A stretch of DNA of 64,000 bases from CAZYFH01 sp965249175. Lineage in GTDB: Bacteria > Acidobacteriota > Vicinamibacteria > Vicinamibacterales > UBA8438. The first letter of the stretch is position 1. Every line of letters starts with the position of its first letter. Made by a program: the position numbers and the translations under genes. Under the pieces are notes generated by a model. That model did no database searches, was not told the DNA's origin, and was given only the letters and a program-made list of their open reading frames with translations. The stretch lies in assembly GCA_965249175.1 (NCBI GenBank), contig OZ252227.1, positions 1,550,001 to 1,614,000 on the forward strand, written 5' to 3'. Below, one piece after another: positions 15,455 through 23,786 of the stretch.

Positions 15455-16198
15455 ATGGATTCGAGCGATCATTCGGCAGTCGTCGCGCCCCGCTTCCGGG
15501 TGGGCACCTCCGGGTACAACTACCCGGAGTGGAGGGGAAGCTTCTATCCGGAGAAGTTCTCGCAGAAGAAAATGCTCCCGTACTATGCGGAGCGGCTCGA
15601 GACCGTCGAGATCAACTACACGTTCTACCGGCTGCCGACCGAGCGCCTGCTCGCCGGGTGGTCGGCGATCACGCCGCCCGGGTTTACCTTCACGCTCAAG
15701 GCGCCTCGACGGATCACCCATGACGCCCGGCTACGGAACTGTGAAGAGTTGACGCGCGCATTCTGTGAGGCCGCCGGGTCCCTCGGGCCCAAGCTGGGCG
15801 TGTTGCTGTTCCAGCTTCCACCGTCGTTCAAAAAGGACCTGTCGGTGCTCGACGGGTTCCTCGCGACGCTGCCGCCGGGCGCGCGCGCCGCGTTCGAGTT
15901 CCGTCACGACTCCTGGCACGATACCGACGTATTCGAGCGACTCTCGGCATCCGGTCTGGCACTCTGTGTGGCCGACAGCGCCCGCATGTCGACGCCGGTC
16001 GAGATCACCGCGCGATATGGCTACTTCCGGCTTCGCGACGAGGGCTACAGCGAGGCCGATGTGGCGCGGTGGGCCGGGACGATCACGTCGGCGGCGGCTG
16101 CGTGCGAAGAGGTATTCGTGTACTTCAAGCACGAGGACAAGGGCAAAGGGCCAGCGTTCGCGAAGCTGTTGGTCGACGCGCTCGCGTCGAGCCGTTAG
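15455..16198 (+). CDS. DUF72 (YecE-like) family protein
   Basis: This 247-aa protein has the DUF72 TIM-barrel pattern: RVGTSGYNYPEWRGSFYP at the N-terminus, then METVEINYTFYRLP-type residues (TVEINYTFYRLP), FTFTLKAPRRITHD, GVLLFQLPPSFK, AFEFRHDSWH and VFVYFKHEDKGKGPAFA at the end. The family is widespread and cytosolic, with no firm function. The ATG at 15455 is used; a GTG at 15446 would add three residues. Its last 4 bp overlap, tail to tail, the YheT-like hydrolase gene. Confidence 0.9.
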   Translation: MDSSDHSAVVAPRFRVGTSGYNYPEWRGSFYPEKFSQKKMLPYYAERLETVEINYTFYRLPTERLLAGWSAITPPGFTFTLKAPRRITHDARLRNCEELTRAFCEAAGSLGPKLGVLLFQLPPSFKKDLSVLDGFLATLPPGARAAFEFRHDSWHDTDVFERLSASGLALCVADSARMSTPVEITARYGYFRLRDEGYSEADVARWAGTITSAAAACEEVFVYFKHEDKGKGPAFAKLLVDALASSR

Positions 16199-17217
16199 GG
16201 TCCTTGAGCCCCCCCTGGACCGTCGTCGCGGCAGTGCCGCTGGGCGAACGCCACCGCCGTCCGTTCCGCCCAATACCCATCGAAGCCGTTCGATGGTTCG
16301 GCATAGAACCCGCAGTGGCCCCCGTGACGCTGGATGGCGGTCGTGACATGCCGGTTCCCGGCGACCGCGGGATCGCGAAACTGCGCGGGGGGGACGAACG
16401 GATCGTCGTCGGCGCTGAGGATGAGCGTTGGCACCATGATGCGGTCGATCACGCGGAGGCTGCTCGCCCGGTGATAGTAGTCGGCGGCGTCGCGGAAGCC
16501 GTGATGCGGGGCTGTGAACGCCTCATCGAAGGCGCGCACGGTCCGCACGTCGCCAAGCGGGCTCAGATCGAACAGCCCCGGGTACGCACGCGCCTTGCGC
16601 CGCATCCGGCGCTTGAGGTTTCGGACGAAGTTCCATTCGTAGACGAGGTTGCGCCGATGTCCGAGCGCGTCCACGCAGCGCGCGAGGTCCATCGTCGGCG
16701 ATACCGCGCAGACCGCTCGCAGTGACGGGGGCGGTGAGCCACCGTAGTCACCGGCCAGCTTCAACGCCACGTTGCCTCCCAGCGAGTAGCCGACGAGGGC
16801 GATGCATGGGAGACCGTCGACCTCGGTCAATTCGCGGACGACGGCCGCTGGGTCGGCAGAGAGCCCGGAGTGGTAGAGACCACGCGAGAGGTGCTCGGTG
16901 CGCCCACAATTACGCTGATTGAGGAGCACGACGTTAAGGCGAGCCGCGCGGGCCTTGTCGGCGAGCCCACGCATGTAGTGCGCCTCGCTCGATCCTTCGA
17001 GGCCATGCAGCGCGATCAGCGTCGCGTGGCGTCGTGGCTGCGGCTGCCAGTGGCAGTGCGCGAGTACGCGCGCGTCGCGCGCGACGTCGAAGTACCGCCG
17101 CACGGCGGCCGGCAGGCGTGGGAAGGGGCGTGGACGACCCCAGGTGAACAAGGTCATGCGGTGTCCGCCGTCGAGCCCCGCGGCGGGTCGAAAGGTGTAC
17201 TCGTCGGGTGCGGGCAT
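16195..17217 (-). CDS. YheT-like alpha/beta hydrolase
   Basis: This 340-aa alpha/beta hydrolase has LIALHGLEGSSEAHYMRGL, the nucleophile motif GYSLGGN, an acid in LILSADDDPFVPP and the catalytic His in RHGGHCGF, the arrangement of the YheT/EMB8 group of predicted esterases. RNCGRTEHLSRGLYHSGL is also typical. The ATG at 17217 is chosen because the longer frame adds an unrelated Arg/Pro-rich stretch. The substrate is unknown. No signal peptide is evident, so it is probably cytosolic. Confidence 0.88.
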   Translation of the reverse strand: MPAPDEYTFRPAAGLDGGHRMTLFTWGRPRPFPRLPAAVRRYFDVARDARVLAHCHWQPQPRRHATLIALHGLEGSSEAHYMRGLADKARAARLNVVLLNQRNCGRTEHLSRGLYHSGLSADPAAVVRELTEVDGLPCIALVGYSLGGNVALKLAGDYGGSPPPSLRAVCAVSPTMDLARCVDALGHRRNLVYEWNFVRNLKRRMRRKARAYPGLFDLSPLGDVRTVRAFDEAFTAPHHGFRDAADYYHRASSLRVIDRIMVPTLILSADDDPFVPPAQFRDPAVAGNRHVTTAIQRHGGHCGFYAEPSNGFDGYWAERTAVAFAQRHCRDDGPGGAQGP

Positions 17218-17359
17218 GGGTGTCGCACGGCGTTGGCGACCGTGGCAGCACACCTTGGCAGGGAATGCGGGCGCGACGCAAGCCGCTGTCGATACCGAGA
17301 CCTCAGTCTGCAGCCCTACGGGCAAAGGGCTGCTAGGCCGCCGAGCTCTGGGGTTGAGG

Positions 17360-18907
17360 TTAGTCGTCATCAGCTGACGCCTCGGCGCGCCAGTCGAGCC
17401 GGTTGTCGGACCGCAGATCGTACACCGTGAACCGGCCGTGTTGGTGCGCAGTGGGGAGGTCGAGCGGGCGCTCCGCGATCAGGTAGTCCAAGTCGTACCT
17501 GCGGGCGAGCCAGCGAGCCCGCGCGGGATCGAGCGCCGCGAAATCGCCGAGGTCGGCGATGCGCCTGGCGACGCGATGGGCAACGTCGCTGGAGTAGATG
17601 GCAATGCCGATGTCCTTCACCTCTTCCAGATAGACATCGCGGCCGCTCGCGGCCCTCACGCTCGACCCGTACCGCCAGGCGTGACCGGGATCCGCCAGGA
17701 AGTGCGTGCCGATCGGGCGTTGACCGGCCCAACGCATGACCGCGGTCCACTCCGTCGCCGGCAAGTCGATCTCGACGAGCGGATGGTCGGCCCGCTCCGC
17801 GAAGGTCACATAGCTGCCCCTGGCCAAGCCCGCGACGACGATCAGCGCCACCGCCGCGTGGCGCACCAAGAGACCGCGGCGCGCGAGGCCCCCGAGCGGA
17901 CGTCGTGCCATAGGGCTTTCGACGAGGACCCAGACCGTGTACATGATGGCCAGGAGGTCGAGGATCCAGAAGATGCGATTGAGTTGCAGCTGTACGACGA
18001 ACGCGATGCCGGCGTGAGCCAACGGCAGCGAGGCGAGAAACAGCAGCAAGAGCGTGGCCGCCCCTGCGACCAGGCCCGTCTCGCGGGCGTTGGCGAGCCC
18101 GTGCGTGCGCCGGTAGTCGTAGACGCCGGCGATGATGGCGGCGAATCCAAGATTGACGAACCAGGTCGACATCGGCCACTGCGTCGCCAGCAGATAGTCC
18201 TTCGATTGCAGCACCGCGCTCCACGTCGCATCCATCACGACCAGCTGCGTGCGGAGCTTGCTGGCGAGCAGCACGGCGCCAGCGGCCGCAACCGCGCCGG
18301 CGATCGACAGGAGTGGATGCCGCGCCTCGCGGTCGGCCACCAACGCGGCGATACCGATCAGTACCGCGAACCACAGCCCGGTCGTGGGATGAAGCAGGAT
18401 GGCGGCCACGACCGCCGTAAGCCCGACCCACGTGCGCCCACGGAGAAACACGGCCGCGGCCGTCAAACCGGCGGCGAACGCGAGCTGGCGCGGGTGGAGA
18501 TAGGACTCGAACGTGTTGACCGCCGTGTCCGGAATCCGGTGTCGGATGGCCAGCGCGGCGACGAATGCGACCACACCCCACCAGGTGGCGTACAGCGACC
18601 GCCCGATGCTGACCGCTGCGGCGTACACGACGCCGACGCCCGCGAAGTAGCTCAGGAGGAACGCGATCGGGAGGCTCACCCCGGTCAGGACGAGGAGCGG
18701 CGCGAACCAGTTGTCGAACGCGAAGAACTGGTTCTGTGCGTCGAGCAGCGGCGCGTCATACGGGAACAGGCGCGGTTCGAGTCCCTGGAGGACCACCGGC
18801 ACGTAGAACGCCTGGTCGGAGACCCCATATCGGTAGCCGCCGACGTTGAGCAGCATCAGGGCGGTGAAGCCGATCGCGCCGAGGACGAGCGATGTCACGC
18901 GGGCCAT
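17360..18907 (-). CDS. Polytopic membrane protein, GT-C-like, function unknown
   Basis: The 515-aa product has about ten hydrophobic segments over its first 365 residues, for example LVLGAIGFTALMLLNVGG, LPIAFLLSYFAGVGVVYAA and LIGIAALVADR, and a soluble C-terminal part of about 150 residues. The first extracytoplasmic loop, GVSDQAFYVPVVLQGLEP, carries an Asp near the membrane surface. This organisation resembles GT-C glycosyltransferases and DUF6798-type proteins, but no catalytic motif is secure. The ATG at 18907 starts just before the first membrane helix. It shares a 137-bp divergent promoter region with yvcK. Confidence 0.7.
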   Translation of the reverse strand: MARVTSLVLGAIGFTALMLLNVGGYRYGVSDQAFYVPVVLQGLEPRLFPYDAPLLDAQNQFFAFDNWFAPLLVLTGVSLPIAFLLSYFAGVGVVYAAAVSIGRSLYATWWGVVAFVAALAIRHRIPDTAVNTFESYLHPRQLAFAAGLTAAAVFLRGRTWVGLTAVVAAILLHPTTGLWFAVLIGIAALVADREARHPLLSIAGAVAAAGAVLLASKLRTQLVVMDATWSAVLQSKDYLLATQWPMSTWFVNLGFAAIIAGVYDYRRTHGLANARETGLVAGAATLLLLFLASLPLAHAGIAFVVQLQLNRIFWILDLLAIMYTVWVLVESPMARRPLGGLARRGLLVRHAAVALIVVAGLARGSYVTFAERADHPLVEIDLPATEWTAVMRWAGQRPIGTHFLADPGHAWRYGSSVRAASGRDVYLEEVKDIGIAIYSSDVAHRVARRIADLGDFAALDPARARWLARRYDLDYLIAERPLDLPTAHQHGRFTVYDLRSDNRLDWRAEASADDD

Positions 18908-19044
18908 GCAGCCGTTGTATCGACCGCTCGGCACGACTCGCGTAGTGGGTCATCGGCAGGTCACGTCGTGCCAAAGTGTGCATGTGTGTCTCGCCTTGGG
19001 GGGGGGAGGTGCGGCGCGAAGCCCGTCGATAGGGGTGTGCGACA

Positions 19045-20019
19045 ATGCGCACCGTGCAACTTCGCGAGGTCAACGTCGGCTGCTTCGGTGGGGGGACCGG
19101 TCTACCCAGCCTGCTCGGTGGTCTCAAGCAGAACCCCTGGGTGCGCGTGAACGCGGTCGTCACGATGTTCGACAGCGGCGGCAGCTCGGGTCAACTCCGC
19201 GACCAACTCGGCGTGCTCCCGCCAGGCGACGTGTTGAAGTGCGCGCTCGCCCTGGCCCGAAACGAGGCCGAGGCTCGCCGGCTGCTCTTGTCCCGTCTGC
19301 CGGCACTCGACAATACCCGGCTCGGTGGTCACACCGGCGGCAACTTGTTGCTGTCGATGATGGAGCAGTACAGCGGCGACTTCCTGGCGGCCGTTGATGG
19401 CCTGCGCACGCTCCTCGACTGCAATGGGCGCGTCTGGCCGGTGAGCGTCGAGCACGCCACCGTCTGCGCGGAATACGCCGATGGGTCGCGCACGCGTGGC
19501 GAGGTCGAGGTCGATCGCGAGCAGCGTCACGGTCGTCGCGTCACCCGGGTGTTTCTCGATCCAGTGCCGAAGATTCATGCTGCGGTGGACCAGGCGATCC
19601 GCGCGTTCGACGCGTGCGTCATCGGACCGGGCAGCTTCTATACCAGCTTGATGCCCATCCTGCTCGTCCGCGGGGTGGCCGAGGCGGTCCGCGCCACGTC
19701 GGGTCCCATCATCGTCGTCACCAACATCCTCACCGAAGGTCGCGGCATGCGAGGCTTCTCGGTGGGAGAGGCCGTCCGCCGCGTCGGCGAGGCGATCGGG
19801 CGTCCCGTCGATGTCGTGCTGGCCAACGCCGTCGACGCAGGGAGCGGCGTGCCCGAGCGATACGCCGACGAGCACAAGGAACTTCTCCCGATCGGCGAGA
19901 TCCCCGAGAATTGCGAATTGATCACCGGGCATTTCTGGCAGGGGCAGATTGCCCGGCATGCCAGACGGCGCCTCGCGTATGCGGTCTGGAGCGCGCTGGG
20001 GCAGCGGTTGCTGCAGTAG
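19045..20019 (+). CDS. yvcK: YvcK/CofD-like gluconeogenesis factor
   Basis: The 324-aa protein shows the YvcK signatures GCFGGGTGLPSLLGGLK, VVTMFDSGGSSGQLR, GGHTGGNLLLSMME, VIGPGSFYTSLMP and VVTNILTEGRG. YvcK proteins bind UDP-sugars and influence carbon metabolism and cell-wall homeostasis, with some link to cell shape. It lacks enzymatic partners of coenzyme F420 synthesis nearby, so the CofD role is unlikely. The length is normal. The start ATG at 19045 is close to the family start. Confidence 0.9.
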   Translation: MRTVQLREVNVGCFGGGTGLPSLLGGLKQNPWVRVNAVVTMFDSGGSSGQLRDQLGVLPPGDVLKCALALARNEAEARRLLLSRLPALDNTRLGGHTGGNLLLSMMEQYSGDFLAAVDGLRTLLDCNGRVWPVSVEHATVCAEYADGSRTRGEVEVDREQRHGRRVTRVFLDPVPKIHAAVDQAIRAFDACVIGPGSFYTSLMPILLVRGVAEAVRATSGPIIVVTNILTEGRGMRGFSVGEAVRRVGEAIGRPVDVVLANAVDAGSGVPERYADEHKELLPIGEIPENCELITGHFWQGQIARHARRRLAYAVWSALGQRLLQ

Positions 20020-20053
20020 CCGCGCCTCGCTCGGGCGTCGCCTGATGTCCAGA

Positions 20054-20836
20054 TTAACGCCGGCGTGGCTTACGTGGCGCAGCTTTCGTGCGCGTCGCGC
20101 GTCGCGGTGCGGACGTTTTCTCCCTGCGCGCAAGGATTTTCCCGGCCGCGCGCTCGATCACCGCTCTCGTCAGTGTGGCCGCCACGCCGCGACCCGACGC
20201 GGTCGCCGGACGCCCGGTGACCCATTGGTCCGGCATGTCCGCCGCGAGAATATCGTCGAAGTCCCCTTCGCTCTTGACGCTGAGCGGCGCGAACTCCGTG
20301 ATGTCAACTGGCCCCGACCAGAAGTCGGCGTGCTTGATAAGGAGCCAGTTGCGACCCCGCTGTTTGGGCGTTGTGCCCTCGCGATCGCGTGTCCGGACCA
20401 GGACCCATGAGCCTTTCAGCTTGTACCCGTCGAGCGCGAACTTGAGGTCGCCCTTGGCCAGCGCGGCGCCGACGTCGTCGACTTCCGGGGTCCAGGTGCC
20501 CTGGTCCCACAGCATGACGATGCCCGCGCCGTAGCCTTCCGGGATCACGCCTTCAAAGCTGCCGTAGTCGTACGGGTGATCCTCGGTCCGGACCGCCATC
20601 CGCTTGTCGGTCGAGATGAGCGAGGGGCCCTTGGGCACCGCCCAGGACAGCAACACCCCGTCGTGCTCCAGCCGGAGGTCGTAGTGCAGGTGGCTCGCAA
20701 GGTGCTTCTGCACACAGAAGTAGGAAGGCTTGCCTCCGGGCTGCGTCCTGTGTCGCCGCGTCGGTGCGGCGCCGTCGCCGGCGGGCTCCGGTGTCTTCGC
20801 GAAGTCGCGTTTGCGCCGGTACTCGTCGAGCGGCAT
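20054..20836 (-). CDS. Stand-alone LigD-type 3'-phosphoesterase
   Basis: This 260-aa protein corresponds to the phosphoesterase domain of DNA ligase D, which trims 3'-phosphates and 3'-ribonucleotides before end joining. Conserved blocks are CVQKHLASHLHYDLRLEHDG, LLSWAVPKGPS, EDHPYDYGSFEGVIP, MLWDQGTW and a Lys-rich strand GSWVLVRTR. The N-terminal RRKRDFAKTPEP is also typical. No ligase or polymerase domain and no ku gene are adjacent. The C-terminus ends in a basic tail (RRATRTKAAPRKPRRR) that may bind DNA. The ATG at 20836 fits the family start. Confidence 0.9.
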   Translation of the reverse strand: MPLDEYRRKRDFAKTPEPAGDGAAPTRRHRTQPGGKPSYFCVQKHLASHLHYDLRLEHDGVLLSWAVPKGPSLISTDKRMAVRTEDHPYDYGSFEGVIPEGYGAGIVMLWDQGTWTPEVDDVGAALAKGDLKFALDGYKLKGSWVLVRTRDREGTTPKQRGRNWLLIKHADFWSGPVDITEFAPLSVKSEGDFDDILAADMPDQWVTGRPATASGRGVAATLTRAVIERAAGKILARREKTSAPRRATRTKAAPRKPRRR

Positions 20837-20897
20837 GGCTAGACCGGTGGTGAGGATCATACCGTCCGCGCGCCGATGGCGTGTCCTCGTAACCCCG

Positions 20898-20903
20898 TAT
20901 GAT
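20898..20903 (+). promoter_or_regulatory. -10 element TATGAT for a leaderless operon start
   Basis: TATGAT lies 7 nt before the ATG at 20911. It overlaps the alternative ATGs at 20899 and 20902, which argues that 20911 is the true start of the symporter. Confidence 0.5.
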
Positions 20904-20910
20904 GAACCGC

Positions 20911-22338
20911 ATGCTCACGGCGGTCATCCTCTACATGTCCGTGCTCGTGCTGATTGGATCGTGGCGGAGCCGCCGCGTCAAGACGGGCGACGACTTTCTG
21001 GTGGCCGGCCGGACGCTGCCGGCGCGTGTGCTGGTCTTCACGCTGCTGGCGACCTGGATCGGGTCGGGGAGCTTGTTTGGCGGGGCGGGGCTCGGCTACC
21101 GATCCGGCTTCGCCGCGCTCTGGCAGTCCGCCGGCGCCTGGGCCGGCATCGCCCTGGTCTACTTCATCGCGCCGCGCGTCAGGCGACTCGCGCTCTACAC
21201 GGTGCCCGATATTCTCGAGTTGCGCTACGGCCCCGCCGCCCGCGTGCTCGGGACGATCACGACGGTGCTCGCGTATGCGACGATTGCCGCCTATCAGTTC
21301 AGGGGCGGCGGTCGCCTGCTTGCCTTGATCGCGGACGTCGAGCCAGGCACCGGCGCGCTCCTGACCGCCGTCTTCTGCATCCTCTTCACGTCGCTTGCCG
21401 GCATGTTGTCTATTGCCTACCTCGATGTCGGCAACGGCCTCTTGATGACGTTCGCGGTCACGCTCGGGGTTGCGTTTCTCATCGGCGACGTCGGCGGCAT
21501 CAACGCGGCGCTCGCGGCGCTCAGGCCCGACCAGGTCTCCGTCTTCGGCGATATCGGACCGCAGGCGGCGTTCGCGCTCTTCCTGCCCACGATGTTCCTG
21601 CTGCTCGGCGAAGCCAACATGTATCAGAAGTTTTTCTCAGCGCGCGACGAGCGGGCCGCGCGCCTCGCGGTCGTCGGCTGGATCGCCGGTACGATCGTGG
21701 TCGAGACGTTGATCGACTCGACTGGGATTTTCGGCAGTCTCGTCATCGGCGGGTTGGACACGGTGGCATCCGAAGAGATCGTCATCCGCGTCGCGACCGA
21801 CGCGTTGCCGCCCGTGCTTGGAGTGCTGCTGGTCTGTGGCGCGGCGGCCATCGTGGTCTCGACGGCCAACAGCTTCCTCCTCACGCCGTCCACGAACCTG
21901 ATCCGCGACGTCTACCAGCGATTCATCAACCCGGGCGCGACGGATGCGCAGATGGTGCGTTACACGCGTTTCATCGTCGTGGGGGTCGGGACGCTTGGCT
22001 ATGTGGCCGGTACGTTCTTCCCGACGATACTGGCGATGGCCCTCTGGGCGTACACGATGTACGGTGCGGGCGTTACGCCCGCGCTCCTCGGGGCGCTGCT
22101 CTGGAAGCGCGCCACCAGGCTTGGCGGTGTGCTGTCGATTCTCGTCGGGATGGTCACGACGCTGGGATGGGAGGTCACCGGCCTCGCGCGCGCGACGGCG
22201 GACGGGACGCCGGTCTATCCGTTCGGCTGGCAGACGGCATATCCGGCGCTCGCGCTGTCGATCTCCGCTCTCGTCGTCGTCAGCCTGGCGACGCCGCCAC
22301 CGACAGACGCCGAAGTGCAGTTGCGCGGGTCCGACTAG
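20911..22338 (+). CDS. Sodium:solute symporter family protein
   Basis: This 475-aa membrane protein has about 13 hydrophobic segments. SSS motifs include GDDFLVAGRTLPA near residue 26, WIGSGSLFGGAGLGY, the TM6-like AYQFRGGGRLLAL, GEANMYQKFFSARD and STANSFLLTPSTNLIRD. These carriers use the LeuT fold and import organic solutes with Na+. The substrate cannot be named. It is the first gene of a tight plus-strand set; the radical SAM gene begins 14 bp after its stop and the ATP-grasp gene 27 bp after that. It may import a precursor or amino acid for that pathway. Confidence 0.88.
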   Translation: MLTAVILYMSVLVLIGSWRSRRVKTGDDFLVAGRTLPARVLVFTLLATWIGSGSLFGGAGLGYRSGFAALWQSAGAWAGIALVYFIAPRVRRLALYTVPDILELRYGPAARVLGTITTVLAYATIAAYQFRGGGRLLALIADVEPGTGALLTAVFCILFTSLAGMLSIAYLDVGNGLLMTFAVTLGVAFLIGDVGGINAALAALRPDQVSVFGDIGPQAAFALFLPTMFLLLGEANMYQKFFSARDERAARLAVVGWIAGTIVVETLIDSTGIFGSLVIGGLDTVASEEIVIRVATDALPPVLGVLLVCGAAAIVVSTANSFLLTPSTNLIRDVYQRFINPGATDAQMVRYTRFIVVGVGTLGYVAGTFFPTILAMALWAYTMYGAGVTPALLGALLWKRATRLGGVLSILVGMVTTLGWEVTGLARATADGTPVYPFGWQTAYPALALSISALVVVSLATPPPTDAEVQLRGSD

Positions 22339-22352
22339 CCCTCATCATCATC

Positions 22353-23759
22353 ATGCGGACAGTGCTCATCTCGACCTATGAGCTGGGGCGCCAGCCTTTC
22401 GGTTTGGCGTCGCCCGCAGCCTGGCTCAGGCGGGCCGGCGTCGACGTGACCTGTGTCGATCTGTCGCGCCAGCCGTTCCGCGCAGACATGGCTGACGCGG
22501 GGCTCGTCGCCCTACACCTGCCGATGCACACGGCGACGCGCCTCGCGGTGCCGGTCATCGAGCGTGTCCGGCGGCTCAACCCGGACGCCGCGTTGTGCTG
22601 CTACGGGCTCTACGCCCCGCTGAACGCCACGTTCCTACGGGGGCTGGGCGTGACCCATATCCTGGGTGGGGAATTCGAGGCGGACCTCGTCGACGTTGCC
22701 CTTGGTCGAGGTCGCCCGCCGAGCGCCGCGGGCGGCGCGGGCCGACCCGTGGGCACCGCTGGACCGACACCAAAGGGCCGCCTGCCGAGGCTCGCCTTCA
22801 TCACGCCGGATCGCCGCGACCTTCCACCGCTTGGCCGATATGCGGCGTTGCGGCTGGGGACCGCGCGCAAGGTCGTCGGCTATACGGAGGCGAGCCGCGG
22901 GTGCAAGCACGTCTGCCGCCACTGTCCGGTGGTGCCCGTGTACGGCGGGCAGTTCCGGGTCGTACCGGCCGATGTCGTCCTCGCCGACGTAGAGGCGCAG
23001 ACCCGTCGCGGCGCCCAGCACATCACGTTTGGTGACCCGGACTTCTTCAATGGCATCGGTCATGCGATGCGCGTCGTCGAGGGGCTCGCCAGGGAGAGCC
23101 CTGGGTTGACCTACGACGTGACCATCAAAGTCGAGCATCTGCTCAAACACGCGGATGCGCTGCCTCGGCTCCGTGACACGGGGTGCCTCTTCATCACGAG
23201 CGCCGTGGAATCGGTCGACGACGCCATCCTCGAGCGTCTTGACAAGGGGCACACCAGCGCCGACGTGGAGCGGGTCGTGGAGCTGTGCCGTGACGTGGGC
23301 GTGGCGTTGAACCCGACGTTGATCCCGTTCACGCCGTGGACGACACGCGATGACTATCGCAGACTCTTGTCGGCGATCGATCGCTTGCAGCTGGTCGATC
23401 ACATAGCGCCAATCCAGCTGGCCATGAGACTGCTGGTGCCGAGCGGATCCCGGCTGCTCGAGCTTGCCGACGTGACGCCGCACCTCCGACCCTTTGACGA
23501 GACGCTGCTGACGTATCCGTGGCGCCATTCCGACCCGGAGGTGGATCAGCTCGCCACTGCCGTCGGTGATTTGGTCGGACGTCGCTTGACCGCGGAACGC
23601 CGCGACCTGTTCGCTGCGATCTGGGCGCTGGCGCACGAAGGCGCCAACGACGTGCGCGCGCTCAGCGAGCCGCTACAGACGCGCGCTGAGGTCCCGTTCC
23701 TCAACGAGCCCTGGTATTGCTGAGCGGAACCGACACCGGAGCAGGTGGCTCTGGTATGA
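22353..23759 (+). CDS. CUAEP-tail radical SAM selenoprotein (TGA 23721 read as Sec)
   Basis: The product is 468 aa if the TGA at 23721-23723 is read as selenocysteine (residue 457). The N-terminal 150 residues resemble a cobalamin-binding domain (TVLISTYELG, LVALHLPMHTATRL). The radical SAM motif is GCKHVCRHCP (CX3CX2C) near residue 186, followed by HITFGDPDFFNG and PTLIPFTPWTT. Before the TGA the chain reads NEPWYC; after it the same frame reads AEPTPEQVALV and stops at 23757-23759. Cys-Sec-Ala-Glu-Pro is the tail of the CUAEP/CCAEP radical SAM (seleno)protein family. A perfect 8-bp hairpin with a 5-nt loop follows at SECIS distance. An ordinary gene caller would stop at 23723. The catalysed reaction is unknown. 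Confidence 0.88.
23735..23755 (+). promoter_or_regulatory. Bacterial SECIS-like hairpin for the CUAEP protein
   Basis: ACCGGAGC at 23735-23742 pairs completely (one G-U) with GCTCTGGT at 23748-23755 around the loop AGGTG. The loop begins 20 nt after the TGA and has G in its second position, as in bacterial SECIS elements that recruit SelB. The hairpin is within the extended coding frame. Confidence 0.8.
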
Positions 23760-23786
23760 CGACGTCGAGTCGATCGCGCTGACCCG

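Noticed and set aside
19045..20019. yvcK gene as CofD (coenzyme F420 synthesis)
   Set aside because: The motifs fit YvcK and no other F420 genes are near.
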